Assembly: GCF_006438925.1 (NCBI RefSeq)
Contig: NZ_RCZA01000003.1
Location: forward strand, 472,241-536,240
Reading direction: 5' to 3'
Source: Pseudomonas mandelii
GTDB lineage: Bacteria; Pseudomonadota; Gammaproteobacteria; Pseudomonadales; Pseudomonadaceae
Length of the DNA: 64,000 nt
Shown here: positions 56,020 to 64,000 of the stretch, in pieces
How the letters are laid out: each line of letters starts with the position of its first letter
How positions within the stretch are numbered: the first letter of the stretch is position 1
Notes under the pieces: model-generated
Seen by the model: the letters and a program-made list of their open reading frames with translations, nothing else
Database searches by the model: none
Told to the model about the DNA's origin: nothing
Program-made: the position numbers and the translations under genes

Positions 56020-56448
56020 TTAAAACTTCAGTTCTTGGGGCTGCTGAGCAGTATGAGGGTGTACAGCGCCCGCATAGACTTTCAGCTTACGATACATGTC
56101 GCGACCCAGCGGGTTCTTAGGCAGCATGCCTTTGACCGCGGTCTCGATCACGCGCTCAGGGGCTTTAGCGATCAGCTTTTCGAAGTTGATCGACTTGATG
56201 CCGCCCGGGAAACCGGAGTGGGAGTAGTAGATTTTGTCGGTGGTTTTAGCACCGGTTACACGAATCTGCTCGGCATTGATAACGACGATGTAATCGCCGG
56301 TGTCAACGTGAGGAGTGTACTCAGCTTTATGCTTGCCACGCAGACGGCTCGCGATTTCGGTGGCCAGACGACCCAGGGTCTGACCTGCAGCGTCGACGAC
56401 AAACCAGTCGCGCTGTACTGTTTCCGGTTTAGCAGTAAAAGTTTTCAT
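56020..56448 (-). CDS. rplM: 50S ribosomal protein L13
   Basis: 142 residues, normal length. [41 protein letters not shown] and [21 protein letters not shown] are typical. First gene of rplM-rpsI. Confidence 0.98.
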   Translation of the reverse strand: MKTFTAKPETVQRDWFVVDAAGQTLGRLATEIASRLRGKHKAEYTPHVDTGDYIVVINAEQIRVTGAKTTDKIYYSHSGFPGGIKSINFEKLIAKAPERVIETAVKGMLPKNPLGRDMYRKLKVYAGAVHPHTAQQPQELKF

Positions 56449-56489
56449 TCTTTATAGCCTCAGGGGCCGCCCTGTAAATTAGACGGCGG

Positions 56490-56518
56490 ATCTTACTGAA
56501 TAGTGCGTACTTTGACAA
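56490..56518 (-). promoter_or_regulatory. Predicted promoter of rplM-rpsI
   Basis: Minus-strand TTGTCA (56518-56513), 17-nt spacer, TAAGAT (56495-56490), about 40 nt upstream of rplM. Remaining bases up to 56693 hold no clear gene. Confidence 0.65.
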
Positions 56519-56693
56519 GTCAAAGGCAGCCGGATACAGACGCTTTCGGGGGCTCGGGTCGGCGCGTCCGTTCAACGGCAAGATTCTTCGGCGGCGGCGC
56601 ATCACTTCCACTGCAGAAAGAGGTGCGCAATTATGCAGATTGCGAAAAATAATTCAACCTGCTTTTATGATTGTTTTGCCCAAGGAGCACCCG

Positions 56694-57734
56694 ATGGACT
56701 ATCGCCAGCTAGGCCGAACCAATCTGAACGTGAGTGCAATCTGCCTCGGCACCATGACCTGGGGCGAGCAAAACAGCGAGGCTGAAGCCTTCGCCCAAAT
56801 TGAACGGGCCAAGAGCGCCGGGATCAATTTCATCGATACTGCCGAGATGTACCCGGTGCCGCCCAAGGCCGAAACCTACGCCACCACCGAGCGTTACATC
56901 GGCAATTACTTCAAAAGCCGCGGTGATCGCGCCGACTGGATCCTGGCCAGCAAGATCGCCGGCCCCGGCAACACCATCGACTACATCCGCGACAAAAACC
57001 TGCGACACAACCGTCAGCACATCACCGAAGCCGTGGACGCCAGCCTCAAGCGCTTGCAGACCGACTACATCGACCTCTACCAGCTGCATTGGCCGGAGCG
57101 CAGCACCAATTTCTTCGGCCAGCTCGGTTACAAACACCAGACCGAAGCCAACCTCACGCCACTGGAGGACACCCTCGAAGCCCTGGACGAGCAGGTAAAG
57201 GCCGGCAAGATCCGCCACATCGGCCTGTCCAATGAAACGCCATGGGGCACCATGCGCTTCCTCGCCCTGGCCGAAGCCCGGGGCTGGCCTCGTGCCGTGT
57301 CGATCCAGAACCCGTACAACCTGCTCAATCGCAGCTTCGAAGTCGGTCTGGCGGAAATCGCTATCCGCGAACAGTGCGGGTTGCTCGCCTATTCGCCGCT
57401 GGCGTTCGGTTTCCTGTCGGGCAAGTACGAAGGTGGCGCGCGTCCGCCTAAAGGTCGCCTGAGCCTCTACAGCCGCTTCAGCCGCTATTTCAACCCGCAG
57501 TCGGAAGCAGCGTGCAGTCGTTATGTGGCTCTGGCGCGTGAACACGGCCTGGATCCGGCGCAAATGGCGTTGGCATTTGTCACTCAGCAGCCATTTGTGA
57601 CCAGCAACATCATTGGCGCGACCACTATGGAGCAGCTTGAAAGCAATTTAGCGAGCTTCGATTTGAAGTTGTCGGATGAAGTGCTGGAAGGGATTGAGGC
57701 GATCCACAAGGATCATCCGAACCCGGCACCTTGA
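56694..57734 (+). CDS. tas: NADP(H)-dependent aldo-keto reductase, Tas type
   Basis: 346 residues, the same length as E. coli Tas and similar throughout (GTMTWGEQNSEAEAFAQIERAKSAGINFIDTAEMYPVPPKAET). The AKR tetrad can be seen: Asp and Tyr in FIDTAEMY, Lys in ASKIAG, His in LYQLHWPE. Start at 56694 with AAGGAG 9 nt upstream; the longer frame upstream lacks one. Substrate unknown; soluble enzyme. Confidence 0.9.
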   Translation: MDYRQLGRTNLNVSAICLGTMTWGEQNSEAEAFAQIERAKSAGINFIDTAEMYPVPPKAETYATTERYIGNYFKSRGDRADWILASKIAGPGNTIDYIRDKNLRHNRQHITEAVDASLKRLQTDYIDLYQLHWPERSTNFFGQLGYKHQTEANLTPLEDTLEALDEQVKAGKIRHIGLSNETPWGTMRFLALAEARGWPRAVSIQNPYNLLNRSFEVGLAEIAIREQCGLLAYSPLAFGFLSGKYEGGARPPKGRLSLYSRFSRYFNPQSEAACSRYVALAREHGLDPAQMALAFVTQQPFVTSNIIGATTMEQLESNLASFDLKLSDEVLEGIEAIHKDHPNPAP

Positions 57735-57750
57735 TCAATCTTTAGATCTA

Positions 57751-57814
57751 TTCGCGAGCAGGCTCGCTCCCACAGGAGATCACTGTTACCTGTGGGAGCG
57801 AGCCTGCTCGCGAA
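57751..57814. repeat. REP-like doublet (TTCGCGAGCAGGCTCGCTCCCACA family)
   Basis: Perfect 26-nt arms (57751-57776, 57789-57814) with a 12-nt loop, in the gap between the convergent tas and acyl-CoA dehydrogenase genes. Confidence 0.92.
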
Positions 57815-57837
57815 GGCGGTCTAGCAATCACACGGCA

Positions 57838-58974
57838 TTACAGCGACCGCGCAATAATCTCCTTCATGATTTCATTGGTCCCCGCATAAATCCGCTGCAC
57901 CCGCGCATCCGCCCACGCCCGGGCGATCGGGTATTCCCACATGAAACCGTAACCGCCATGCAACTGCACGCACTCGTCGAGCACCTTGCATTGCAGGTCA
58001 GTACCCCAGTACTTGGCCATCGCCGCGGTCGGCACGTCGAGCTTGCCTTGCAGGTGCAGTTCCAGACAGCGATCGACGAAGACCCGACCGATCTGAATCT
58101 CGGTCGCCATCTCCGCCAGTTTGAAACGGGTGTTCTGGAAGTCGGCGATCGCCTTGCCGAATGCCTTGCGCTCGCGGGTGTAATCCAGCGTCCATTGCAA
58201 CGCAGCTTCAGCCGAAGCAAGCCCGCCGATGGCAACGGTAAGACGCTCCTGCGGCAATTCCTGCATCAGGTACGCGAAGCCCATCCCGGCCTGCCCCAAC
58301 AGGTTTTCCTTGGGCACCCGAACGTCCTGGAAGAACAGTTCCGAGGTGTCCTGAGCCTTCATGCCGACTTTTTCCAGGCGTTTGCCCTTGGCGAAGCCTG
58401 GGGTGTCGGCTTCCACCAGAAACAGGCTGGTGCCTTTCGCGCCAGCCTTCGGATCGGTCTTGGCCACGACAATCACCAGGTCAGCGAGAAAGCCGTTGGT
58501 AATGAACGTCTTCGAACCGTTGATCACATACTCGTCGCCATCAAGCACCGCGGTGGTTTTCACCCCTTGCAGGTCGGAACCGGCACCCGGCTCGGTCATC
58601 GCAATCGCCGTGACCATCTCGCCAGACACCAGTTTCGGCAGGTATTTGTGTTTCAGCGCTTCACTACCGTAATGCAGGATGTAAGGCGCGACGATGTCCG
58701 AATGCAGGGAAAAACCGATACCGGTCAGACCGAGACGACCGATCTCTTCGATCACCACCGCGCTGTAGAGAAAGTCCGCCCCCAGGCCGCCGTACTCTTC
58801 CGGCAGATGCGAACACAGCATCCCCGCCTCCCCTGCCTTGTTCCAGAGTTTGCGGTCGATATAGCCTTGTTTTTCCCATTGCCCATGGAGCGGCACGGCC
58901 TCTTTTTCGAGGAACGTTCGCACGCTGTCGCGAAAAAGTTCGTGCTCGGAACTGAACAAGGTTCTGGGGATCAT
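57838..58974 (-). CDS. Acyl-CoA dehydrogenase (long-chain/LCAD-like)
   Basis: FAD enzyme of 378 residues for the first step of acyl-CoA beta-oxidation. N-terminal helical domain, beta domain with AMTEPGAGSDLQGVKTTAV and INGSKTFITNG, C-terminal CVQLHGGYGFMWEYPIARAWADARVQRIYAGTNEIMKEIIARSL. The MCAD base position reads YAGT, so the usual Glu is missing there; Glu243 in LPQERL occupies the base position used by LCAD and isovaleryl-CoA dehydrogenase. The end is strikingly like animal LCAD. No fatty-acid genes adjoin it; substrate length is inferred. Confidence 0.88.
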   Translation of the reverse strand: MIPRTLFSSEHELFRDSVRTFLEKEAVPLHGQWEKQGYIDRKLWNKAGEAGMLCSHLPEEYGGLGADFLYSAVVIEEIGRLGLTGIGFSLHSDIVAPYILHYGSEALKHKYLPKLVSGEMVTAIAMTEPGAGSDLQGVKTTAVLDGDEYVINGSKTFITNGFLADLVIVVAKTDPKAGAKGTSLFLVEADTPGFAKGKRLEKVGMKAQDTSELFFQDVRVPKENLLGQAGMGFAYLMQELPQERLTVAIGGLASAEAALQWTLDYTRERKAFGKAIADFQNTRFKLAEMATEIQIGRVFVDRCLELHLQGKLDVPTAAMAKYWGTDLQCKVLDECVQLHGGYGFMWEYPIARAWADARVQRIYAGTNEIMKEIIARSL

Positions 58975-59119
58975 GCGGCACCTGTCGTTATTGTTAGCCG
59001 GAATTGACCCTCAGAGAATATGCCTCGCATCCGACACAGGACACTGGACACATCAGACAAAAAATAAGACGATCCAGCCGTCTGGTGACCACTTTCCCCT
59101 ATAAGAATAAAGTTGAATT

Positions 59120-60115
59120 ATGTCTAACCAAGTCTCCACGCCCTTGCGGCGCGTCAGCATCCTGGCCATCGACCGGGTTTTCGCTTCCACCCTCATGCAA
59201 GCCAAGGATTTCTTCCACCTGGCCAGCCTGCGTTACGGCAAACAACTGGGCCAAGGCCTGACGCCAGCGTTCGAAACCCGCCTGGTCAGCCCCGACGGCA
59301 AACCGGTGAACAGCTTCAGCGATGTGATCATGCCAGTGGATGGCGGCCTGGAAAACGCCGACATCATTGTCCTTCCAGCCTTCTGGGACGATTTCGACAC
59401 CCTTTGCCAACGTTACCCACAGGTCCTGCCCTGGCTGCGTCAGCAACATGCTCGCGGTGCAGTGCTCTGCGGCGAAGCCACCGGGGTGTTCTGGCTGGCC
59501 GAGGCCGGGCTGCTCGACGGCAAGGAAGCGACCACTTACTGGCGTTTCTTTAATGCGTTTGCCGAACGCTTCCCACGGGTTCAGCTCAATCAGGACAAGC
59601 ACCTGACCGACGCCGACAATCTGTACTGCGCTGGCGGCACCACCTCGGCCTGCGACCTTTACATTTACCTGATCGAACGCTTCTGCGGCGCCAACGTGTC
59701 CCAGGCCGTGGCGCGGGACATTCTTTATGAAGTGCAGCGCAGCTACTCGCCAGGACGAATCGGTTTCGGCGGTCAGAAGCTGCACCAGGATGTGATCATC
59801 CTGCAGATCCAGCACTGGCTCGAAGAACACTTCGCCGACAAATTCCGCTTCGAAGACGTGGCTCGCGAACACGGCATGAGCATCCGCAACTTCATGCGGC
59901 GTTTCCAGACCGCCACCGGCGACAAACCGCTGCATTACCTGCAACGACTGCGCATCGAAACCGCCAAGGGCCTGCTGTCCGGCAGCCGCAAGAGCATCAA
60001 GACCATCAGCTATGAAGTCGGTTACGACGATGCGAGTTTCTTCGCTCGGCTGTTCCGTCAGCACACTGAACTGTCGCCGAACCAGTATCGGCAGCAGTTC
60101 CAGCAGGCAGCTTAA
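59120..60115 (+). CDS. GlxA-family AraC-type transcriptional regulator
   Basis: 331 residues: an N-terminal DJ-1/PfpI-like (GATase-1) domain (about 10-190; IVLPAFWDD, GAVLCGEATGVFWLAEAGLL) and a C-terminal AraC double helix-turn-helix (about 230-330; FRFEDVAREHGMSIRNFMRRFQTATGDKPLHYLQRLRIETAKGLL and ISYEVGYDDASFFARLFRQHTELSPNQYR). Members such as GbdR and CdhR control catabolism of quaternary amines; target unknown here. It is divergent from the acyl-CoA dehydrogenase, a possible target. Confidence 0.88.
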   Translation: MSNQVSTPLRRVSILAIDRVFASTLMQAKDFFHLASLRYGKQLGQGLTPAFETRLVSPDGKPVNSFSDVIMPVDGGLENADIIVLPAFWDDFDTLCQRYPQVLPWLRQQHARGAVLCGEATGVFWLAEAGLLDGKEATTYWRFFNAFAERFPRVQLNQDKHLTDADNLYCAGGTTSACDLYIYLIERFCGANVSQAVARDILYEVQRSYSPGRIGFGGQKLHQDVIILQIQHWLEEHFADKFRFEDVAREHGMSIRNFMRRFQTATGDKPLHYLQRLRIETAKGLLSGSRKSIKTISYEVGYDDASFFARLFRQHTELSPNQYRQQFQQAA

Positions 60116-60134
60116 GGGCTAGACACGAATCCAA

Positions 60135-60224
60135 TGTGGGAGCGAGCCTGCTCGCGAACGGGGACTGACATTCAACATTGAAGTTGACTGAACTACCGCT
60201 TTCGCGAGCAGGCTCGCTCCCACA
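60135..60224. repeat. REP-like doublet (TGTGGGAGCGAGCCTGCTCG family)
   Basis: Perfect 24-nt arms at 60135-60158 and 60201-60224 around 42 nt. Third copy of the family in the window, opposite in order to the copies at 14567 and 57751. Confidence 0.9.
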
Positions 60225-60253
60225 GGAGTTGTGGTGAGCCTAACAGCGCGCAC

Positions 60254-60282
60254 AAAAAAGGCCTGCAATGCAGGCCTTTTTT
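60254..60282. terminator. Bidirectional terminator between the GlxA-type regulator and zapE
   Basis: AAAAAAGGCCTGCA / TGCAGGCCTTTTTT stem with T-runs on both strands, 16 nt from the zapE stop. Confidence 0.9.
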
Positions 60283-60297
60283 ATTTTCCGAAATGTC

Positions 60298-61392
60298 CTA
60301 CGGCTTATGCGCCCGGGACAGGAATTCGTGAGACTGCATTTCCAGCAGACGACTCAAGGTGCGCTGGAACTCGAAGTTCAGGCGACCGCCGGTGTAGAGG
60401 TCTTTGAGCTCGACTTCAGCAGAAATGATCAGCTTCACGTTGCGGTCGTAGAACTCGTCGACCATGTTGATAAAGCGTCGAGCGATGTCGTCGGTGGTGA
60501 CGCTCATTTGCTCGACACCGCTGAGCAACACGGCGTGGAAGATTTTGCCCAGTTCGATGTAGTCGTTCTGGCTGCGCGGGCCGTCGCAGAGTTCGCGGAA
60601 GTCGAACCAGGCCACGTCATCACAGGTGCGCAAGGCACGGATTTCGCGGTTCTCGATCATCAGCACATCGTTCTCGATGGCTGCCGTGCATTCCGGCGTC
60701 AGCGCGCGGAAGCTCTTGCGCAGGCTTTCGTGGGACTCTGCGTCGAGCGGGAAGTGGAACAGTTCAGCTTGTTCGAGGTGACGCAGACGATAATCGACGC
60801 CGCTGTCGACGTTGACGATCTCGGTGTTCTGCTTGATCAGCGCAATCGCAGGCAGGAAGCGCGCACGTTGCAGGCCGTCCTTGTACAGACCGTCCGGCAC
60901 GATGTTCGAGGTCGCGACCAGAGTCACGCCGTTCTTGAACAGCTCTTCCATCAGCGTGCCGAGGATCATCGCGTCGGTGATGTCGGACACGAAGAACTCA
61001 TCGAAACAAATCACCCGGGCTTCGTCGGAGAAGCGCTTGGCGATGATGGTCAGCGGGTTTTTCTCGCCGCCCAGGGTCTTCATCTCTTCGTGCACGCGCT
61101 TCATGAAGCGGTGGAAGTGAGTGCGGACCTTTTCCTTGAACGGCAGCGCTTCGAAGAAGGTGTCGACCAGATAGGTCTTGCCGCGACCGACGCCACCCCA
61201 GAAGTACAGACCCTTGACCGGTGCCGCGTCTTTCTTGCCAAACAGTTTGCCGAACAGACCCGGTTTACTGTGCGAGGCCGCGACCAGATCGTCGTACAGG
61301 CGCTGCAAGTGGCGCACTGCAGTTTCCTGCGCGGCGTCATGGAAGAATTCCGGGCGTTTCAGATCAGCTTGATATCGTTCTAGGGGCGTCAT
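60298..61392 (-). CDS. zapE: Cell division ATPase ZapE
   Basis: AFG1-like AAA ATPase of 364 residues. Walker A WGGVGRGKTYLVD, Walker B ICFDEFFVSDITDAM, sensor TLVATSNIVPDGLYKDG. In E. coli it acts at the Z-ring under stress. 91 nt after trpS. Confidence 0.94.
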   Translation of the reverse strand: MTPLERYQADLKRPEFFHDAAQETAVRHLQRLYDDLVAASHSKPGLFGKLFGKKDAAPVKGLYFWGGVGRGKTYLVDTFFEALPFKEKVRTHFHRFMKRVHEEMKTLGGEKNPLTIIAKRFSDEARVICFDEFFVSDITDAMILGTLMEELFKNGVTLVATSNIVPDGLYKDGLQRARFLPAIALIKQNTEIVNVDSGVDYRLRHLEQAELFHFPLDAESHESLRKSFRALTPECTAAIENDVLMIENREIRALRTCDDVAWFDFRELCDGPRSQNDYIELGKIFHAVLLSGVEQMSVTTDDIARRFINMVDEFYDRNVKLIISAEVELKDLYTGGRLNFEFQRTLSRLLEMQSHEFLSRAHKP

Positions 61393-61483
61393 AATTCGTT
61401 AGCAAGGCAACAAAAACGGGCCGTCACTGTAGCGACGGCCCGTGGGAATGGCAATCGGCCCTTGGTCGGGCCGAGCCGCTGAT

Positions 61484-62839
61484 TTATTCCTGAACCGGCG
61501 TCAGAGCAACCCGCAAGGTGTCGATGGCGACGTCGCGAGCGGCGTTGTCAGCAAAAGTCGGGCTATCGGCCACGCACTCGCCTTCCAGCCATACACTGAA
61601 ACTCCGGTCTTCACTACGCACATCCAACGGCTGCCCCGATTGCAACTGTTTGGTCACTTGACCTGCGGTTTTGCCGTCGGCGAAGTTGCGCGACAACAGT
61701 AGCTGCTCGCCATCGGCCGCCAGCAGACGGAAACGGAAGCTGCTGTCTTCTTCGCGGAAACTGACAAAACGCGCGGCTTTCGCGGCTTTCTTCTTGGTGG
61801 TGGTCGCGACCTGGGTCTGAGCGACGAAAGAACGCAGGCCAACCGCTTCACGCAGTTCATGAAGGAACGGTGTCGCCACCGAACGGGCCTTTTTGGCGCC
61901 GAGCTGCAGCATGTCTTCCAGGTCCGCCGGGCGTTCGATCAGCTGGTGATAGCGCTCGCGGGACTCGCCCAACTCGTTGTCCAGCAGCTGGAACAGACGA
62001 TTCTTCGCCTCGCCCCAACCCAGGCCCTGCAACAGTTCGCTGCGGAACTCGTCGGACTGCGCCGGGGTGGCGAAGGCCTGGAACAAAGTGAACAGGTGCG
62101 AATTGTCCGGATCCTTGGCTTCACCCGGGGCGCGGGAGTCGGTGACGATCCGCGAAATCGCATCCTTCATTTCCTTGGCGCTGCTGAACAACGGAATGGT
62201 GTTGTCGTAGCTCTTCGACATCTTGCGACCGTCGAGGCCTGGCAGCGTGGCGACGCTTTCTTCGATCAGCGCCTCGGGCATGGTGAAGAATTCTTTGCCC
62301 TGACCGAACAGATGGTTGAAGCGCTGACCGATGTCACGGGCCATTTCCACGTGCTGGATCTGGTCACGACCGACCGGCACCTTGTGGGCGTTGAACATCA
62401 GAATGTCTGCGGCCATCAGCACCGGGTAGCTGTACAAGCCCATGGTGATGCCGGCGTCCGGGTCTTCGCCGGTTTCGACATTCTTGTCCACCGATGCCTT
62501 GTAGGCGTGGGCGCGGTTGAGCAGGCCCTTGGCAGCAACGCAGGTCAGCAGCCAGGTCAGCTCTGGGATTTCCGGGATGTCGGACTGGCGATAGAAGGTT
62601 ACGCGGTCCACATCCAGGCCACCGGCCAGCCAGGTCGCGGCGATTTCCAGACGCGAGCGCTGGATGCGCAGCGGGTCATCGCATTTGATCAGGGCGTGGT
62701 AGTCGGCCAGGAAGTAGAACGAATCGGCATTGCTGTCACGGCTGGCGATGATCGCCGGGCGGATGGCGCCGGCGTAGTTGCCCAGGTGCGGCGTGCCGGT
62801 GGTGGTGATGCCGGTGAGAATACGGGTACGAGTCGTCAT
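61484..62839 (-). CDS. trpS: Tryptophanyl-tRNA synthetase
   Basis: Class I aminoacyl-tRNA synthetase of 451 residues. HIGH-type motif TGTPHLGNYAG, KMSKS in GRKMSKSYDNT. The roughly 110-residue C-terminal extension after ELREAVGLRS (Lys/Ala-rich stretch TTKKKAAKAARF then a small domain) exceeds the 334-residue E. coli enzyme and is usual for this Pseudomonas type. Start at 62839 (MTTRTRIL) rather than the upstream in-frame ATG at 62863. Confidence 0.95.
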   Translation of the reverse strand: MTTRTRILTGITTTGTPHLGNYAGAIRPAIIASRDSNADSFYFLADYHALIKCDDPLRIQRSRLEIAATWLAGGLDVDRVTFYRQSDIPEIPELTWLLTCVAAKGLLNRAHAYKASVDKNVETGEDPDAGITMGLYSYPVLMAADILMFNAHKVPVGRDQIQHVEMARDIGQRFNHLFGQGKEFFTMPEALIEESVATLPGLDGRKMSKSYDNTIPLFSSAKEMKDAISRIVTDSRAPGEAKDPDNSHLFTLFQAFATPAQSDEFRSELLQGLGWGEAKNRLFQLLDNELGESRERYHQLIERPADLEDMLQLGAKKARSVATPFLHELREAVGLRSFVAQTQVATTTKKKAAKAARFVSFREEDSSFRFRLLAADGEQLLLSRNFADGKTAGQVTKQLQSGQPLDVRSEDRSFSVWLEGECVADSPTFADNAARDVAIDTLRVALTPVQE

Positions 62840-62863
62840 GGGTAATCGCTTGTCAGACTGCAA

Positions 62864-63493
62864 TCAATTCGAAAGACGCGGCAGGATCAGATCCTTGAGA
62901 TCGGTCAGCTTGCCATGAAAAAAGTGTCCGCATTCTGCCACTTTCAGCAGCTCATGGGGACGCTGGAGTTGTTCGGACCAGTCGTAGACAAGTTGCGGAT
63001 CGATGACTTCGTCGGTTTCCGGCTGGATCAGGGTCAGCTCGCCGTGTTGCGGCAGCTGGTCCTGATCACCGAGGCGCATGACCGCAGGCGCGACCATGAA
63101 CAAATGCTTCAGTTGTTCGCCCTTGGCTTCCAGGCGTCCGCCGAGACTGGCTGCAACAAAACCGCCAAAGGAGAAACCGAACAGGGTCAGCAGCAGGTCT
63201 GGGTGTTTGGCCCGCAGCCATTGGGCGACCGCTTGAGCATCGTCGACTTCGCCCGTGCCCATATCGTGGGTGCCTTCGCTGGCACCGACGCCACGGTAAT
63301 TGAAACGCAAGGTAATCAAACCGGCATCGCGAGCAGTACGCTGCAACGTCGAGACGACTTTGTTGAGCATGGTGCCGCCCTGCACCGGGTTCGGATGGCA
63401 GATCAGCGCAATGCCGCGTGGCTGCTCATTGTCCAGGTAGAGGGCTTCCAGTTGGCCGACCGGACCATCAATCACTACAGGGGTTTCGCGCAT
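62864..63493 (-). CDS. Alpha/beta hydrolase
   Basis: 209 residues of the YsgA/dienelactone-like small hydrolase type. Oxyanion region ALICHPNPVQGGTMLNKVV, nucleophile elbow GFSFGGFVAAS, and a late Asp/His (ETDEVIDPQ, GHFFHG). Substrate unknown. I start at ATG 63493; TTG at 63499 with GGAG 8 nt upstream is an alternative, and the longer frame to 63646 would overlap zapG. Confidence 0.82.
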   Translation of the reverse strand: MRETPVVIDGPVGQLEALYLDNEQPRGIALICHPNPVQGGTMLNKVVSTLQRTARDAGLITLRFNYRGVGASEGTHDMGTGEVDDAQAVAQWLRAKHPDLLLTLFGFSFGGFVAASLGGRLEAKGEQLKHLFMVAPAVMRLGDQDQLPQHGELTLIQPETDEVIDPQLVYDWSEQLQRPHELLKVAECGHFFHGKLTDLKDLILPRLSN

Positions 63494-63637
63494 AAGCAAG
63501 GAAGGAACTCCGTGACCTCGAATCGGGTCGACTCGTCTAGCAAATTGTCTGTGCCAATCTATTGCGAGTGAATCGCGGTATACAGCGCAGGTTCGAGCCG
63601 TTAACGTAAAGCAAAGCCGTTTATAGAGGAAGGACTC

Positions 63638-64000
63638 GTGGAACACTCGCTCTTAGTTTGGTTGTTGCCGACTCTTGCCCTGGTTGTGGGTGTCGCCATT
63701 GGTTTCCTGATCGCTCGCCTGGTGCCGAATGCTGCGCCGAGCAGCACGCAACGTCAGCTGGATGACGTTCAGGAACGTTTCGACAGTTATCAGAACGAGG
63801 TGGTCACCCACTTCAACAGCACTGCAACACTGGTCAAGAAACTGACTCAGAGCTATCAGGAAGTGCAGGATCATCTCGCCGAGGGTGCCAACCGCCTGGC
63901 CCTGGACGAGCAGACTCGTCAACGCTTGCTGGCCTCGCTGCACGCCGATGCAGCAGCCGCCCCACGGGAACGCCTGACGCCGCCGCGCAATCAGGAGCCG
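63638..64000 (+). CDS. zapG: ZapG (YhcB/DUF1043) inner-membrane protein (partial)
   Basis: Starts with GTG at 63638 (GAGGA 6-8 nt upstream) and runs off the right edge; 121 codons are seen. VEHSLLVWLLPTLALVVGVAIGFLIARLVP is the single N-terminal span; QLDDVQERFDSYQNEVVTHFNSTATLVKKLTQSYQEVQDHLAEGANRL is the coiled coil of YhcB, which links envelope growth and division in E. coli. It is divergent from the hydrolase. Confidence 0.9.
   Translation, partial: MEHSLLVWLLPTLALVVGVAIGFLIARLVPNAAPSSTQRQLDDVQERFDSYQNEVVTHFNSTATLVKKLTQSYQEVQDHLAEGANRLALDEQTRQRLLASLHADAAAAPRERLTPPRNQEP

Noticed and set aside
57838..58974. Acyl-CoA dehydrogenase suspected inactive because YEGT is YAGT
   Set aside because: LCAD and isovaleryl-CoA dehydrogenases use a Glu on another helix, and that Glu (LPQERL, Glu243) is present.

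Overview
The window is a chromosomal segment of a fluorescent-group Pseudomonas (P. fluorescens complex). This rests on gene content and order: aapJQMP - estB - rhlB - dauBAR as around PA3858-PA3864 of P. aeruginosa, a complete dcw cluster, rnpB between mraZ and rsmI, and petABC-sspAB. It also rests on GC-rich coding DNA and on the inverted-repeat (REP-like) elements that pepper the intergenic gaps. No phage, transposase, integrase, CRISPR array or tRNA was found. Most genes are core; novelty lies in a few fusions and in non-coding structure.

1-17 kb: a general L-amino-acid ABC transporter (aapJQMP, minus strand, aapP cut by the window edge), carboxylesterase estB, RNA helicase rhlB, and the D-arginine to L-arginine racemization operon dauB-dauA-dauR. 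Next come divergent hmp and norR sharing a control region with three NorR-type half-site pairs, an orphan cheV with a GNAT acetyltransferase, a small exported protein, a CxxCxxCC protein and an unusual lipoprotein. That lipoprotein fuses a LAO/HisJ-type amino-acid-binding domain to a complete RidA (imine deaminase) domain.

17-28 kb: a repeat-rich gap holding a long structured element inside a REP-like context, then an RND adaptor-permease pair with its own two-component system (arrangement as P. aeruginosa mexMN-mmnRS), a small secreted protein, an OprD-family porin and a diguanylate cyclase.

28-47 kb (minus strand): the whole division and cell-wall cluster mraZ-rsmH-ftsL-ftsI-murE-murF-mraY-murD-ftsW-murG-murC-ddlB-ftsQ-ftsA-ftsZ-lpxC. 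It is translationally chained by 1-11 nt overlaps and driven by a sigma70-like promoter with MraZ-type 10-bp-spaced repeats. RNase P RNA lies just upstream.

47-56.5 kb: rsmI, then divergent lpoA-yraN-diaA/gmhA-like-dolP (the E. coli yraL-yraP order), and on the minus strand rplM-rpsI, petABC and sspAB.

56.5-64 kb: Tas-type aldo-keto reductase, an LCAD-like acyl-CoA dehydrogenase, a GlxA-type AraC regulator, zapE, trpS, an alpha/beta hydrolase and the start of zapG (yhcB).

The observation I would follow first is the SBP-RidA fusion lipoprotein (15959-17098). It places an imine-hydrolysing domain outside the cytoplasm, joined to an amino-acid receptor, about 6 kb from a D-arginine dehydrogenase whose product is an imine.
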